DNA of 64,000 nucleotides, taken from NCBI GenBank assembly GCA_017480245.1, contig JAFVBA010000004.1, positions 64,011-128,010 of the forward strand. The letters are read 5' to 3'. A program made the position numbers and the translations under genes. Shown here in pieces: positions 24,330-32,535 of this stretch (positions are counted from its first letter, which is position 1; each line of letters opens with the position of its first letter). Under the pieces are notes generated by a model. The model saw nothing but the letters and a program-made list of their open reading frames with translations, made no database searches and was not told the DNA's origin. This DNA comes from Bacteroidales bacterium (GTDB lineage: Bacteria; Bacteroidota; Bacteroidia; Bacteroidales; P3).

Positions 24330-25709
24330 ATGAAAAGCAGAAATCTAATAATCACGGCGTTTTTAGTGGCAGCATTCTCCCTAATTTCGTTTTCGGCAAA
24401 AGCAAGTATGTATTCACGCCGTCAAGCGCGCAATACAATAGAACAAACTTCCTACATAATCAACCAAGCCTACGAAATAGCATCCTATTATTCGTTTTGG
24501 CAGACCAATAAAGTCTCAAGAGCGATGTATTATAACAATTACGCTCAGGATTTGTACTTTTACCGCAATTACCGCAGCGCAATACGTTATTCTTTACTTG
24601 CAAGAGAGTACGCATTGGACGTGATAGATAATTGCGATGACTATTGGGAATTCTTTTATTACACTTACTTCGGATGGAGCTTCCGTTACGGCTACAATTA
24701 CAGCTTTGCATACCGCTCAGGTTACATGGACGGATACTATGATGGCTATTACGCAAGATATTGTGCAAGACACGCACACGATTACCGCAAAGACCCGCAC
24801 CATAATCTGCACAGCGATTGGTATAGCGACCAAAGATATAACGAAGTCGTAACAAATCCGTCCCAACCTTTCGACAGAGGAAACACAGGCCGCACGGGAA
24901 CAACATCAAGCGGCAATTCAAACTCCTCAATAGGCAGAACAAATTACTCAAATGTCAATACGGAGAACTATTTTTCGCAAAACGAATTGGCAATGTTAAG
25001 AGATGTTCCGTCAGAATCAGTAATGGAGAATGATTTTAAAAGAAAAAATCCGACAGTTTCTTTTTCTGATGAGAATTTATCAAGCAATACCGAAATAATC
25101 AAGCGTAACACTACCAACGCATCAACATTTACTTCCAGAAGTTCCAATAAAGAGACAGTAACACGTACAACTGCAGCACGCCCTACTACAATTACTTTAC
25201 AGGACGGTCAAACCACTACGGGAAGAAGCGCAGACCTTAAAGATGTTCAACTAAAAACGGATATGGAATACGACCCTGAAAAAAGCAAAACTCCATTAAC
25301 CCGTCCGAATACGATAAACAACACAACGACAACAAGAACTTCAACACCGAACCGCAGTGTAAGCACGTCAAATTCTAATAATAACTCCACAACAACAAGA
25401 ACGGTAACTCCTAACCGCAATGTAAATAAAACAAATTCTAATTCCTCTACGGTGAATCGTAACACCAACACTAACAGAACAGTAAATACCACAACAAGAA
25501 CCACAACCACAAGACCGACAACGACAAACCGTACAACAACTACCAATACCCCGACAAGAACTACTAATACCAACCGTTCAACTACACCGCAGAGAAGCAC
25601 ATCTACCCCAACCAGAACAACCAATACTCAATCAAAATCCACTTCTTCGCCTTCCAGAGGGGTAAATTCTGACAGAAATAATTCTTCATCAAGAACTATA
25701 TCAAGATAA
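24330..25709 (+). CDS. Exported Thr/Asn/Arg/Ser-rich low-complexity protein
   Basis: I do not recognise this 459-residue protein. A signal peptide (1-26, ending FSAKAS) is followed by a Tyr/Arg/Ala-rich segment (about 28-160; RNTIEQTSYIINQAYEIASYY, GYMDGYYDGYYARYC). A long disordered part follows (about 175-459), dominated by Thr, Asn, Arg and Ser with many TTTR, TPNR and NTNR units. It has no Gly/Cys pattern and no sorting domain. It could be a surface or periplasmic matrix protein; the Arg/Thr bias predicts a strongly basic C-terminal region. Its composition is unlike all its neighbours. It is monocistronic. Confidence 0.7.
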   Translation: MKSRNLIITAFLVAAFSLISFSAKASMYSRRQARNTIEQTSYIINQAYEIASYYSFWQTNKVSRAMYYNNYAQDLYFYRNYRSAIRYSLLAREYALDVIDNCDDYWEFFYYTYFGWSFRYGYNYSFAYRSGYMDGYYDGYYARYCARHAHDYRKDPHHNLHSDWYSDQRYNEVVTNPSQPFDRGNTGRTGTTSSGNSNSSIGRTNYSNVNTENYFSQNELAMLRDVPSESVMENDFKRKNPTVSFSDENLSSNTEIIKRNTTNASTFTSRSSNKETVTRTTAARPTTITLQDGQTTTGRSADLKDVQLKTDMEYDPEKSKTPLTRPNTINNTTTTRTSTPNRSVSTSNSNNNSTTTRTVTPNRNVNKTNSNSSTVNRNTNTNRTVNTTTRTTTTRPTTTNRTTTTNTPTRTTNTNRSTTPQRSTSTPTRTTNTQSKSTSSPSRGVNSDRNNSSSRTISR

Positions 25710-25729
25710 AGAAAAAGCAATTTTGGTAA

Positions 25730-25759
25730 TTGAAGTCATAATTATTTGTTATAAATTTG
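25730..25759 (+). promoter_or_regulatory. Promoter of the AraC-family regulator
   Basis: TTG (25730-25732) is followed after 19 bases by TAAATTTG (25752-25759) and CAAC. The leader to the ATG is about 17 bases. Confidence 0.65.
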
Positions 25760-25782
25760 CAACAATTTATTAGCAGATAATT

Positions 25783-26700
25783 ATGACTTCAAATTTAATT
25801 ACACTTGATTCAATTGGGAATTACAACCAATTATTTGGCTATCCTACCATAAATAAAGACATTACGGTAATAGATTCTTGCACTTCAACAAAACGCAATA
25901 ACCATTACAAAGCACTTTATGACATCTACGCAATTTTTCTTAAGACAGGAGGAATGTGCAGTATGCTTTACGGACAGCAAAAATACGATTACAAAAAAGG
26001 AACTGCCGTTTGTTTCAACCCCGGTAAAGAGGTAATAGTTGATTATGATGATAACGCAATTCCGCCTTCTGCATTCGGACTGCTGTTTTCAAAAGACTTT
26101 ATAAAGAATACCGTAATTGAGAAAACTATATCAAAATATCATTTTTTAAGTTACTTTCCTAAAGAAGCTTTACATCTTAGCGATGAAGAATTTTCGCAAC
26201 TCAAAACATTGATGTATGAAATTCAAGGTTTGTTATCGCCTGACATTCCTTTGAATACTAAAAATAAAATACTTACTCTTATTAATAAAATACTCAAAGA
26301 CATTCACAATTATTACAACCGTCAATTCAACTCACGCAAACCTTATCATCACGAAATAGTATTGAAATTCCAAAAACTATTGGACGAATATTTCGCTACA
26401 AATAAGCCACTTACAGTCGGTTTGCCTTATGTAAGTTATTTTGCAGACCAAGTTTTTTTGTCCTCCGGTTATTTCGGTGATTTGATTAAGAAAGAAACGG
26501 GAATGAGTGCGCAACGCATTATTCAAAATAAACTTATTGAAAAAGCAAAAGATTATCTCGATGGCGACGATTTGACAATTACGGAAATAGCAGACCTTTT
26601 GGGATTTCAGTATCCACAACATTTTTCCCGTATGTTTAAAAACATAACAGGCTTGTCTCCAAAGAATTACAGGAGTTTAAAAGACAGTGAAATACAGTAG
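25783..26700 (+). CDS. AraC-family transcriptional regulator
   Basis: The 305-residue protein has an AraC-type double helix-turn-helix at its C-terminus (about 205-300): FLSSGYFGDLIKKETGMSAQ is the first HTH and LTITEIADLLGFQYPQHFSR, followed by MFKNITGLSPKNYR, is the second with the family signature. The N-terminal 190 residues form a cupin-like sensing part (GGMCSMLYGQQKYDYKKGTA, then VCFNPGKEV). It should be a cytosolic, ligand-responsive regulator. Divergent or adjacent targets are not obvious; a 7-bp inverted repeat (26852-26869) follows downstream near a putative small-RNA promoter and is a possible operator. Confidence 0.9.
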   Translation: MTSNLITLDSIGNYNQLFGYPTINKDITVIDSCTSTKRNNHYKALYDIYAIFLKTGGMCSMLYGQQKYDYKKGTAVCFNPGKEVIVDYDDNAIPPSAFGLLFSKDFIKNTVIEKTISKYHFLSYFPKEALHLSDEEFSQLKTLMYEIQGLLSPDIPLNTKNKILTLINKILKDIHNYYNRQFNSRKPYHHEIVLKFQKLLDEYFATNKPLTVGLPYVSYFADQVFLSSGYFGDLIKKETGMSAQRIIQNKLIEKAKDYLDGDDLTITEIADLLGFQYPQHFSRMFKNITGLSPKNYRSLKDSEIQ

Positions 26701-26710
26701 CATATCTTCA

Positions 26711-26795
26711 AAATAAAGTGCCGAATTAGTAAATTGTTTTCAGAAAAGAGTAAAATGTTTTTTGAAAACAATTTCGTGATTCGGCACTTTATTTT
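26711..26795. repeat. Periodic dyad array, family C copy 1
   Basis: Four units are centred at about 26720 (GTGCCG), 26742 (TTTTCAGAAAA), 26763 (TTTTTTGAAAA) and 26784 (CGGCAC), a 21-22 bp rhythm. Outer arms AAATAAAGTGCCG/CGGCACTTTATTT are exact complements. The core GAGTAAAATG in the middle is shared with copies 2-4. It follows the AraC gene and could also act as its terminator hairpin. Confidence 0.85.
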
Positions 26796-26851
26796 GGCAA
26801 ATGCAAAACAAGTGTCAGCATTTTTTCATATTATTGCAAAAAAATCAAAAT

Positions 26852-26869
26852 ATACTCATTTGTGAGTAT
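26852..26869. promoter_or_regulatory. 7-bp inverted repeat, possible operator
   Basis: ATACTCA (26852-26858) and TGAGTAT (26863-26869) form a perfect inverted repeat around TTTG. It overlaps the upstream edge of the putative promoter at 26869-26899, where a regulator could act. Which protein binds is unknown. Confidence 0.4.
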
Positions 26870-26899
26870 TGTACGGTTTTGCGAATGGTTGTAATTTTG
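26869..26899 (+). promoter_or_regulatory. Promoter of a putative small RNA
   Basis: TTG (26869-26871) is followed after 20 bases by TAATTTTG (26892-26899) and CAATG, a full Bacteroidota consensus match. No coding frame follows before 27063. Confidence 0.55.
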
Positions 26900-26905
26900 C
26901 AATGT

Positions 26906-27007
26906 AAAATGAAGAAAGAATATTTAGGTTAATAACTACAAGGAGATGTTCCTTTAATAATTGCGAGGGAGGGCACCGAGACGGGTTAGCACTCCTTTAT
27001 TTTTTGT
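26906..27007 (+). ncRNA. Putative small RNA with terminal hairpin
   Basis: Downstream of a consensus promoter lies about 100 bases without an ORF. It contains a small hairpin AAGGA-GATGT-TCCTT (26940-26954). A second, GC-rich hairpin spans 26968-26995 (GGAG..GC..ACC pairing with GGT..GC..CTCC) and is followed by TTTATTTTTT, the form of an intrinsic terminator. GC content here is higher than in other gaps. I cannot assign it to a known RNA family. It may instead be a leader remnant. Confidence 0.4.
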
Positions 27008-27037
27008 CCCCTTTTGCCATAATTCCGCCGAACAGAC

Positions 27038-27060
27038 TACTTAATCCGTTAAATTAAGTA
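27038..27060. terminator. Hairpin at the end of xseB
   Basis: Perfect 8-bp arms TACTTAAT (27038-27045) and ATTAAGTA (27053-27060) enclose a 7-base loop, 4 bases past the xseB stop on the minus strand. The stem is AT-rich and no T-tract follows, so termination is only possible. Confidence 0.4.
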
Positions 27061-27063
27061 ATA

Positions 27064-27276
27064 CTATTCTATATTTTGACTTTCAATATCTTGTATTAAC
27101 TTATTAACATCTGTTTCAATGGTGGTAAGTTTTTGTTTGCAGATATTGATTAACTCCGTTGCCTTCTTGATATTTTCGCTTAACTCATCAACCTGCATTT
27201 GTCCGTTTTCCATTTTGGAAACAATCTCCTTCAGTTCGCTATACGCCTGATTATAATTTTTTTGTGCGCTTTCCAT
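27064..27276 (-). CDS. xseB: Exodeoxyribonuclease VII small subunit
   Basis: The 70-residue protein is the coiled-coil small subunit of exonuclease VII, a single-strand-specific DNase. YNQAYSELKEIVSKMENGQM and the downstream VDELSENIKKATELINICKQK match the family in length and pattern. Several copies bind the C-terminal helix of XseA. It lies 14 bases downstream of xseA on the same strand. Confidence 0.9.
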   Translation of the reverse strand: MESAQKNYNQAYSELKEIVSKMENGQMQVDELSENIKKATELINICKQKLTTIETDVNKLIQDIESQNIE

Positions 27277-27290
27277 AGTTTTTCTTCTGT

Positions 27291-28493
27291 TTAAATTACC
27301 GTTGATTCTATTTTGCCGTCACTGGTAAGCGTTTCCAACCTATCGCCTTTTGATAACTGTTTGACGGATTGTACAATCTTGCCGTTAAATAAAGTAATAG
27401 TGTAACCTTTTTTCAATATATTTGACGGATTTATTGCACTGAGATATTTTTCTTCGCTCGATAGGTTGTTTTTTTCTTTTTCCAATATGTTTTTTGCACT
27501 TATCGTTATGATATTTCTTAAATATGACAGATTTTTATATTCTTCTTTTATAATAAGATATGAATATCTATTAATCTTTTGCTTTAACTCTATAAGGTTT
27601 TGGTCAAACGTTTCATATTTTTCCAAAATAAACTCGGCAAGTGCAGTAGGTGTGATGAAATTTTGCCACGCCACCATTTCCGCAACAGTTTCGTTGGTGG
27701 AATGACCTATACCTGTCAGAACGGGAAGCGGAAACGTTGAAATCTTTCTACATAATTCATAGTTGTTGTAACAAGTCAGTCCGATATCTCCCCCTCCGCC
27801 GCGGATAATAAGCACAGCGTCAAAATAGTTTTGTACTCTCTCAATAACATTAAGCGCTTCAATCATCTGAAATGAGGCATTATCACCTTGAAGTAATGAC
27901 GGAAATAAATGAATAAAGAACTTGTATCTATCTTTTTTAGTATCAATAGTTTGAATAAAGTCATTAAAACCTTTACTTGAAGGTACGCTTATCACAGCCA
28001 GCCTTTGCGGAAGATTAGGTAATGTTTTAGTTGAATTAAGAGCAAATATTTCCTCATTTTTAAGCCTTTCAATGCAAGCAATACGCTCATTTTCCAACTG
28101 ACCGAGCGTCATATCGGGGTCAATATCGGAAATAATCAAAGAAAGTCCGTATAAAGGATGGAAAGTAAGCCTCGCAAGACAGACAATACTTATTCCGTCT
28201 TTGAGATTTTCGCCTGTAATCCGCTGAAATTTATCATTTATTCTTTGGAAATCACTCCTCCAAATGATAGCTTTCGTTTGTGCAACAATGTTTTCGCCGT
28301 TTTTTTCCACCAATTCGGGATATGCATGACCGGAATATGGATAAAGATTTATTTTTGCCACTTCGCATTTCATCCAAAAGGGATAAGGAAACTCCCTTCT
28401 CACACTTTGGCTCAATGTTTCCAATACTTCAACTAACGAATGTATCTCTCTGTTATCTTGATTGCTCTGTTTAAATAAATCTTCTGCCGTCAT
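27291..28493 (-). CDS. xseA: Exodeoxyribonuclease VII large subunit
   Basis: The 400-residue catalytic subunit of exonuclease VII has an N-terminal OB-fold (about 20-115; FWMKCEVAKINLYPYSGHAY, TKAIIWRSDF) and the catalytic domain with family motifs LAVISVPSSKGFNDFIQTI, DAVLIIRGGGGDIGLTCYNN and LPVLTGIGHSTNETVAEMVA. A long helical segment (about 290-350) should bind XseB. The C-terminal tail has KGYTITLFNGKIVQS. It is slightly shorter than E. coli XseA (456 residues), normal for this phylum. A -7-like TAATTTTG (28529-28522) lies upstream but without a clear -33 box. Confidence 0.93.
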   Translation of the reverse strand: MTAEDLFKQSNQDNREIHSLVEVLETLSQSVRREFPYPFWMKCEVAKINLYPYSGHAYPELVEKNGENIVAQTKAIIWRSDFQRINDKFQRITGENLKDGISIVCLARLTFHPLYGLSLIISDIDPDMTLGQLENERIACIERLKNEEIFALNSTKTLPNLPQRLAVISVPSSKGFNDFIQTIDTKKDRYKFFIHLFPSLLQGDNASFQMIEALNVIERVQNYFDAVLIIRGGGGDIGLTCYNNYELCRKISTFPLPVLTGIGHSTNETVAEMVAWQNFITPTALAEFILEKYETFDQNLIELKQKINRYSYLIIKEEYKNLSYLRNIITISAKNILEKEKNNLSSEEKYLSAINPSNILKKGYTITLFNGKIVQSVKQLSKGDRLETLTSDGKIESTVI

Positions 28494-28592
28494 AGGTTTT
28501 CAAACTCTGTTTTTGCAGTTGCAAAATTACGAATAAATTTAATATTTTGCCCTCTTTCGCCGTTTTAGTGCCGTTATTTGCCAAAAAATTCT

Positions 28593-28600
28593 TATCTTTG
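28593..28600 (+). promoter_or_regulatory. Possible -7 box for kamA
   Basis: TATCTTTG followed by CAC fits the Bacteroidota -7 consensus 36 bases before the kamA ATG. A well-spaced TTG box is not seen, so support is partial. Confidence 0.4.
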
Positions 28601-28636
28601 CACTTTAAAACGGAAAATTATAAAATTAAATATACT

Positions 28637-29890
28637 ATGCAAGTAGATAGAAGGAAAGAATTGTTCCCTAATGTTACGGACGAACAATGGAATGACTGGC
28701 ATTGGCAAGTCAGAAACAGAATTGAAACTCTTGAGGAGTTGAAAAAATATGTCAATTTGACAGCAGAGGAAGAAGACGGCGTAAAAGCGGCTTTGAAAAC
28801 GTTAAGAATGGCAATTACTCCGTATTATCTTTCCCGTATAGACCCTAATAATCCTAACGACCCTGTACGTTTGCAGGCTATTCCGACAATTAAGGAAACC
28901 CATCAGGCTGCTGCGGATTTGTTAGACCCATTACACGAAGACGAAGACTCTCCTGTACCGGGTATTACGCACCGTTACCCGGACAGATGTTTGTTTTTAA
29001 TTACCGATATGTGTTCTATGTACTGCAGACACTGCACCCGCAGACGTTTTGCAGGACAAAATGATGCTAACGTGGCACAAGACCGTATTCAAGCGGGAAT
29101 CGATTACATTGCACGCACTCCTCAAATCCGTGATGTCTTACTTTCGGGCGGTGATTGCTTAATGGTCAGCGACGAATTCCTTGAAAGTATCATCAAACGC
29201 TTACGCGATATTCCTCATGTTGAAATCGTGCGTTTGGGTTCGCGTACTCCTGTCGTTTGCCCTATGCGTATTACCGACAATTTGTGTAATATGCTTAAGA
29301 AGTACCACCCTATTTGGTTGAATACGCACTTCAATCACCCGAATGAATGTACCGAAGAAGCAAAAGAGGCTTGCGCTAAATTGGCTAACGCAGGTATTCC
29401 TTTGGGTAACCAAAGCGTTTTGCTGAGAGGCGTTAATGATGACGTAAGAGTAATGCGCAAATTGGTACAAAAGCTTGTTAGTATGCGCGTTCGCCCATAT
29501 TATATTTACCAATGTGATTTGAGTATGGGATTGGAACATTTCCGTACAACCGTATCAAAAGGTATTGAGATAATGGAAGGATTGAGAGGACATACTTCGG
29601 GATATGCCGTTCCTACATTCGTAGTTGATGCCCCTGGTGGCGGAGGAAAAACTCCTGTTATGCCTCAATACATTATTTCTCAGGCACCTGGCAAGGTTGT
29701 TTTGCGTAATTACGAAGGCGTTATCACAACATACACCGAGCCTATGGATTATACGCCGGGTGAATGCGATGTTGATTTCCTTAAGGGCGAAGAAATCGAA
29801 CAGGAAGGCGTACTTTCATTGCTTGAAAACAAAAGAATGGCAATGGAACCAAAAGATTTGGAACGCCACGAAAGAAATAAAAACCGTTAA
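28637..29890 (+). CDS. kamA: Lysine 2,3-aminomutase
   Basis: KamA is a radical-SAM, PLP-dependent enzyme that turns L-lysine into L-beta-lysine, the first step of lysine fermentation to butyrate and acetate. I start at the ATG at 28637 (MQVDRRKELFPNVTDEQW), the conserved N-terminus, rather than 90 bases upstream; the product has 417 residues. The radical-SAM cluster is CSMYCRHC (CxxxCxxC) in LITDMCSMYCRHCTRRRFAG. VLLSGGDCLMVS is the SAM-binding GGD-type motif, and FVVDAPGGGGKTPVMP contains the PLP-lysine segment. KamB and KamC genes follow, which supports a catabolic role rather than osmolyte synthesis. Confidence 0.94.
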   Translation: MQVDRRKELFPNVTDEQWNDWHWQVRNRIETLEELKKYVNLTAEEEDGVKAALKTLRMAITPYYLSRIDPNNPNDPVRLQAIPTIKETHQAAADLLDPLHEDEDSPVPGITHRYPDRCLFLITDMCSMYCRHCTRRRFAGQNDANVAQDRIQAGIDYIARTPQIRDVLLSGGDCLMVSDEFLESIIKRLRDIPHVEIVRLGSRTPVVCPMRITDNLCNMLKKYHPIWLNTHFNHPNECTEEAKEACAKLANAGIPLGNQSVLLRGVNDDVRVMRKLVQKLVSMRVRPYYIYQCDLSMGLEHFRTTVSKGIEIMEGLRGHTSGYAVPTFVVDAPGGGGKTPVMPQYIISQAPGKVVLRNYEGVITTYTEPMDYTPGECDVDFLKGEEIEQEGVLSLLENKRMAMEPKDLERHERNKNR

Positions 29891-29929
29891 TCGATAAATA
29901 AATTTCGTGAAATGCTGACACTATAAAAT

Positions 29930-30012
29930 AAGACGGCGTTTCACGAAATTATTTTTTGAAAACATTTTACTCTTTTCAGAAAAGAATTTATTGTTTCGGC
30001 ACTTTATTTTAA
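29930..30012. repeat. Periodic dyad array, family C copy 2
   Basis: Units are centred at about 29935 (GACGGC), 29957 (TTTTTTGAAAA), 29978 (TTTTCAGAAAA) and 30000 (CGGCAC), 21-22 bp apart. The core CATTTTACTC is the reverse complement of that in copy 1, so the inner part is inverted relative to it. It lies between kamA and kamB in the same direction, preceded by a related tract TTTCGTGAAATG (29904-29915). Confidence 0.82.
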
Positions 30013-30028
30013 GCGTTTGTTATAAGAT

Positions 30029-31054
30029 ATGCCGTTTATCTCAAATCTATTGAATTACAAGAGTATATCTTTTGTCGGTATGGATAAAAACGCCGGCAAG
30101 ACGGAGGCATTGAATTTTGTAATCAAACGTCTGAACGATTATAAGAAGAAAATCTCCGTTACTTCCATAGGTATAGACGGCGAAACGTTAGACCAAGTTA
30201 CCGAAACCTCAAAACCGCGCGTGTTTTTATATCCCGAATCCCTTTTTATCACATCCGAGCAACTTTATCCGAAAAAAGAAATCGTTTCCATGGTGGAAGA
30301 CATCTCCCATTACGGAACATCATTGGGCAGATTGATAACTTCGCGTGCCAAAACCTTCGGTAATGTTATGCTTTCGGGACCTACGGACAGCAAGAGATTG
30401 AAAGAGTTGATTGATAATATGGTTCAGTGCAGCGATATGTGTTTGATTGATGGTGCTTTGTCAAGAAAATCTTTTGCTTCGCCCTCTATTACCGATGCTA
30501 TGATACTTTCAACGGGTGCGGTCGTATCTGCATCGATTGATAAGGTCGTTCAAAAAACTCTTTTTATGTATGAAATGACCAAACTACCTGAATATGACGG
30601 TGAATTGAAAGAACAATTGCTTAATATCACGAAAGGAGTTTATGCAATCACGAAAGAAAGCGAAGTAATTGACTTAAAAATTCCGTCAATGTTGATGTTG
30701 CAAAAATACAAAGACGTAATATTCTCGCAATCTAAGACTTTGTTTATCCCGGGTATGATAACCGACAAACTTTTGGAGTTAATAGCAACGCAAAAAGACA
30801 AATCGCAAGTCGTACTTATAACAAAAGATTTCACACATGTATTTTCTAATGAACTGAATACTTACAATTTTTTACGCAGCGGCGGAAAGATTCTCTGTTT
30901 ATATAAAACTAATCTGCTGGCAATAACAGTCAATCCCGTAGCACCGCAAGGTTATAAATTAGACAGCGATACCCTTGTTGGCAAATTGCGGGAGAAAATT
31001 CCTTTACCTATATATAATATAAGGGATGTTGCACCCGATGGAATTTTTCATTAA
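30029..31054 (+). CDS. kamB: Lysine 5,6-aminomutase reactivase subunit KamB
   Basis: The 341-residue protein begins with a Walker A-like motif (FVGMDKNAGKTEALN, Gly17-x4-GKT at 23-25). It matches in length and position the KamB proteins of lysine-fermentation clusters, which work with the MutS-like KamC to restore lysine 5,6-aminomutase that has lost its adenosylcobalamin activity. Other features are SGPTDSKRLKELIDNM, an LIDGALSRKSFASPSITDA segment and a C-terminal DVAPDGIFH. The assignment rests on gene order kamA-kamB-kamC and the P-loop; biochemical proof is from other organisms. Its partner kamDE genes are not nearby. Confidence 0.75.
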   Translation: MPFISNLLNYKSISFVGMDKNAGKTEALNFVIKRLNDYKKKISVTSIGIDGETLDQVTETSKPRVFLYPESLFITSEQLYPKKEIVSMVEDISHYGTSLGRLITSRAKTFGNVMLSGPTDSKRLKELIDNMVQCSDMCLIDGALSRKSFASPSITDAMILSTGAVVSASIDKVVQKTLFMYEMTKLPEYDGELKEQLLNITKGVYAITKESEVIDLKIPSMLMLQKYKDVIFSQSKTLFIPGMITDKLLELIATQKDKSQVVLITKDFTHVFSNELNTYNFLRSGGKILCLYKTNLLAITVNPVAPQGYKLDSDTLVGKLREKIPLPIYNIRDVAPDGIFH

Positions 31055-31104
31055 CGGATTGTTTCTTTATTTATTTTTAGTGAATTTTATTGCAAATAAA
31101 AACT

Positions 31105-32472
31105 ATGAATTTCAAACAAGCAATAAACGAAAACGCACAACTCAAAGCCATTTATGAACATCTGATTATCAAAACGGCAATGGGTCGGGATTATTTGTTT
31201 AATCTTGAGTTTTCTACGGACAAAGATTTTTTGGAAAAGCAATATAAATTGACTCAGAAGTGTCAAAAATTTATTCAATCCATAAAAGATAATGACAAAA
31301 TGTTACTTGAGTGTGTCCTTTACGACATTCATAATATTGTCGGGTCAATTAATTTGCTTGAAAGGAAAGAAAATTTGGACGATATCGGACTTTTTGAAAT
31401 TAAAGCCTTCTGTTTGTCGTGCGGACAGTTGAATTCAATGCTGCAAAATCTGAACTGCAAAGAATTTGTTTTGGATTCGTTTGACGATATTGTAACCTTG
31501 TTAGACCCTGAAGGCACAAGGACACGCCAATTCTACATTTATAACGCCTATAATTCGGATATTTCAAGACTAAGAACTGAATTTGAAAAATTAAAGCAAG
31601 CAGACAGCCCTTTAACAGCAAAAATCTATAATGAAATTCTTGATATTGAGAATAATGTACGTGAGAAAATTTGCACGCAATTACGTCCTGAAACAGCGAG
31701 ATTAAAAAAGGCGGTAGCACAGATAGCACTTTTGGACGTAAGTATAGCAAAGGCTGAGTTGAATATTGAAATGAATTTGATAAAACCTGAATTGAATGCA
31801 GATTTTATTGAATATACAAAAATGTTTAACCCAATCATCAAAGAAAGTCTTAACAAGAAAGGCAAGAATTTCCAATCCATTGACATCAAATGTACAAAGC
31901 AGACGATGTTAATCACAGGTGCTAACATGGCAGGCAAAACGGTTGTCTTGAAAACTCTTGCCCTTAACCAATTGTTAGCACAGTTCGGATTCTTTGTTGC
32001 ATCTGAGAAAGCAAATATATGTTTGACCGAAGGCGTATTGCAATCCATCGGCGACAATCAGGACGAAAACCAAGGTCTTTCTTCTTTCGCTTCCGAGATT
32101 ATTACACTTAACAACATTATCAAACAAGTCAAGACAGGCAAACGTTACTTGGTTCTTGCCGATGAACTTGCCAGAACAACCAATCCTATTGAGGGCGTAA
32201 AATTACTAAACGGCTTTATCTCTACTGTCAATCTGGGCAACTCAATATCTGTTGTTACCACGCACTATTCAAACATCACCGCACCGTGTCTGCATTTCAG
32301 AGTAAAGGGATTTATCAATAACAACCTTAAGCCGCCGATTTCCATCACTAATTTGTCGGATAATATTGACTATTCCTTAATTGAGGACACTACCAACACG
32401 ACTCCGACCGAGGCATTGAACCTTTGCCGGCTTTTAGCCATAGATGAAGATTGGCTTAACCGATGTGAATAA
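31105..32472 (+). CDS. kamC: MutS-like ATPase KamC (aminomutase reactivase)
   Basis: I start at the ATG at 31105 (MNFKQAINENAQLKAIYEH); an upstream in-frame TTG at 31090 is less likely. The 455-residue protein has only the MutS clamp/lever-like helical part and the ATPase domain: Walker A TGANMAGKTVVLKTLALNQ, signature GDNQDENQGLSSFASEI, and Walker B YLVLADELARTTNP, with the switch His in SVVTTHYSNI. It lacks the MutS mismatch-binding and connector domains and is far shorter than MutS (about 850 residues), so mismatch repair is unlikely. Position after kamA-kamB points to KamC. Confidence 0.78.
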   Translation: MNFKQAINENAQLKAIYEHLIIKTAMGRDYLFNLEFSTDKDFLEKQYKLTQKCQKFIQSIKDNDKMLLECVLYDIHNIVGSINLLERKENLDDIGLFEIKAFCLSCGQLNSMLQNLNCKEFVLDSFDDIVTLLDPEGTRTRQFYIYNAYNSDISRLRTEFEKLKQADSPLTAKIYNEILDIENNVREKICTQLRPETARLKKAVAQIALLDVSIAKAELNIEMNLIKPELNADFIEYTKMFNPIIKESLNKKGKNFQSIDIKCTKQTMLITGANMAGKTVVLKTLALNQLLAQFGFFVASEKANICLTEGVLQSIGDNQDENQGLSSFASEIITLNNIIKQVKTGKRYLVLADELARTTNPIEGVKLLNGFISTVNLGNSISVVTTHYSNITAPCLHFRVKGFINNNLKPPISITNLSDNIDYSLIEDTTNTTPTEALNLCRLLAIDEDWLNRCE

Positions 32473-32474
32473 AT

Positions 32475-32533
32475 TAAAGTGCGACATTATTTTATTAAAG
32501 TGGGACATTATTTCAAAGAAATGGGACATTAAT
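32475..32533. repeat. Three GACATTA repeats with 21-bp period
   Basis: GACATTA occurs at 32483, 32504 and 32525, exactly 21 bases apart, each preceded by AAAGTGC/G-G or AAATGG. The tract fills the 63-base gap between kamC and the O-methyltransferase gene. The 21-base unit equals seven codons, so all six frames show a seven-residue periodicity that is not coding. Confidence 0.85.
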
Positions 32534-32535
32534 TT

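Noticed and set aside
25247-25624. 125-residue Val/Leu-rich ORF antisense to the Thr/Asn/Arg-rich protein
   Set aside because: It is the mirror of low-complexity codons (ACA/AAC read as TGT/GTT) and has no start signals.
31105-32472. A DNA mismatch repair MutS gene
   Set aside because: The protein lacks mismatch-recognition domains, is half the length of MutS and follows kamA-kamB, so KamC is the better reading.
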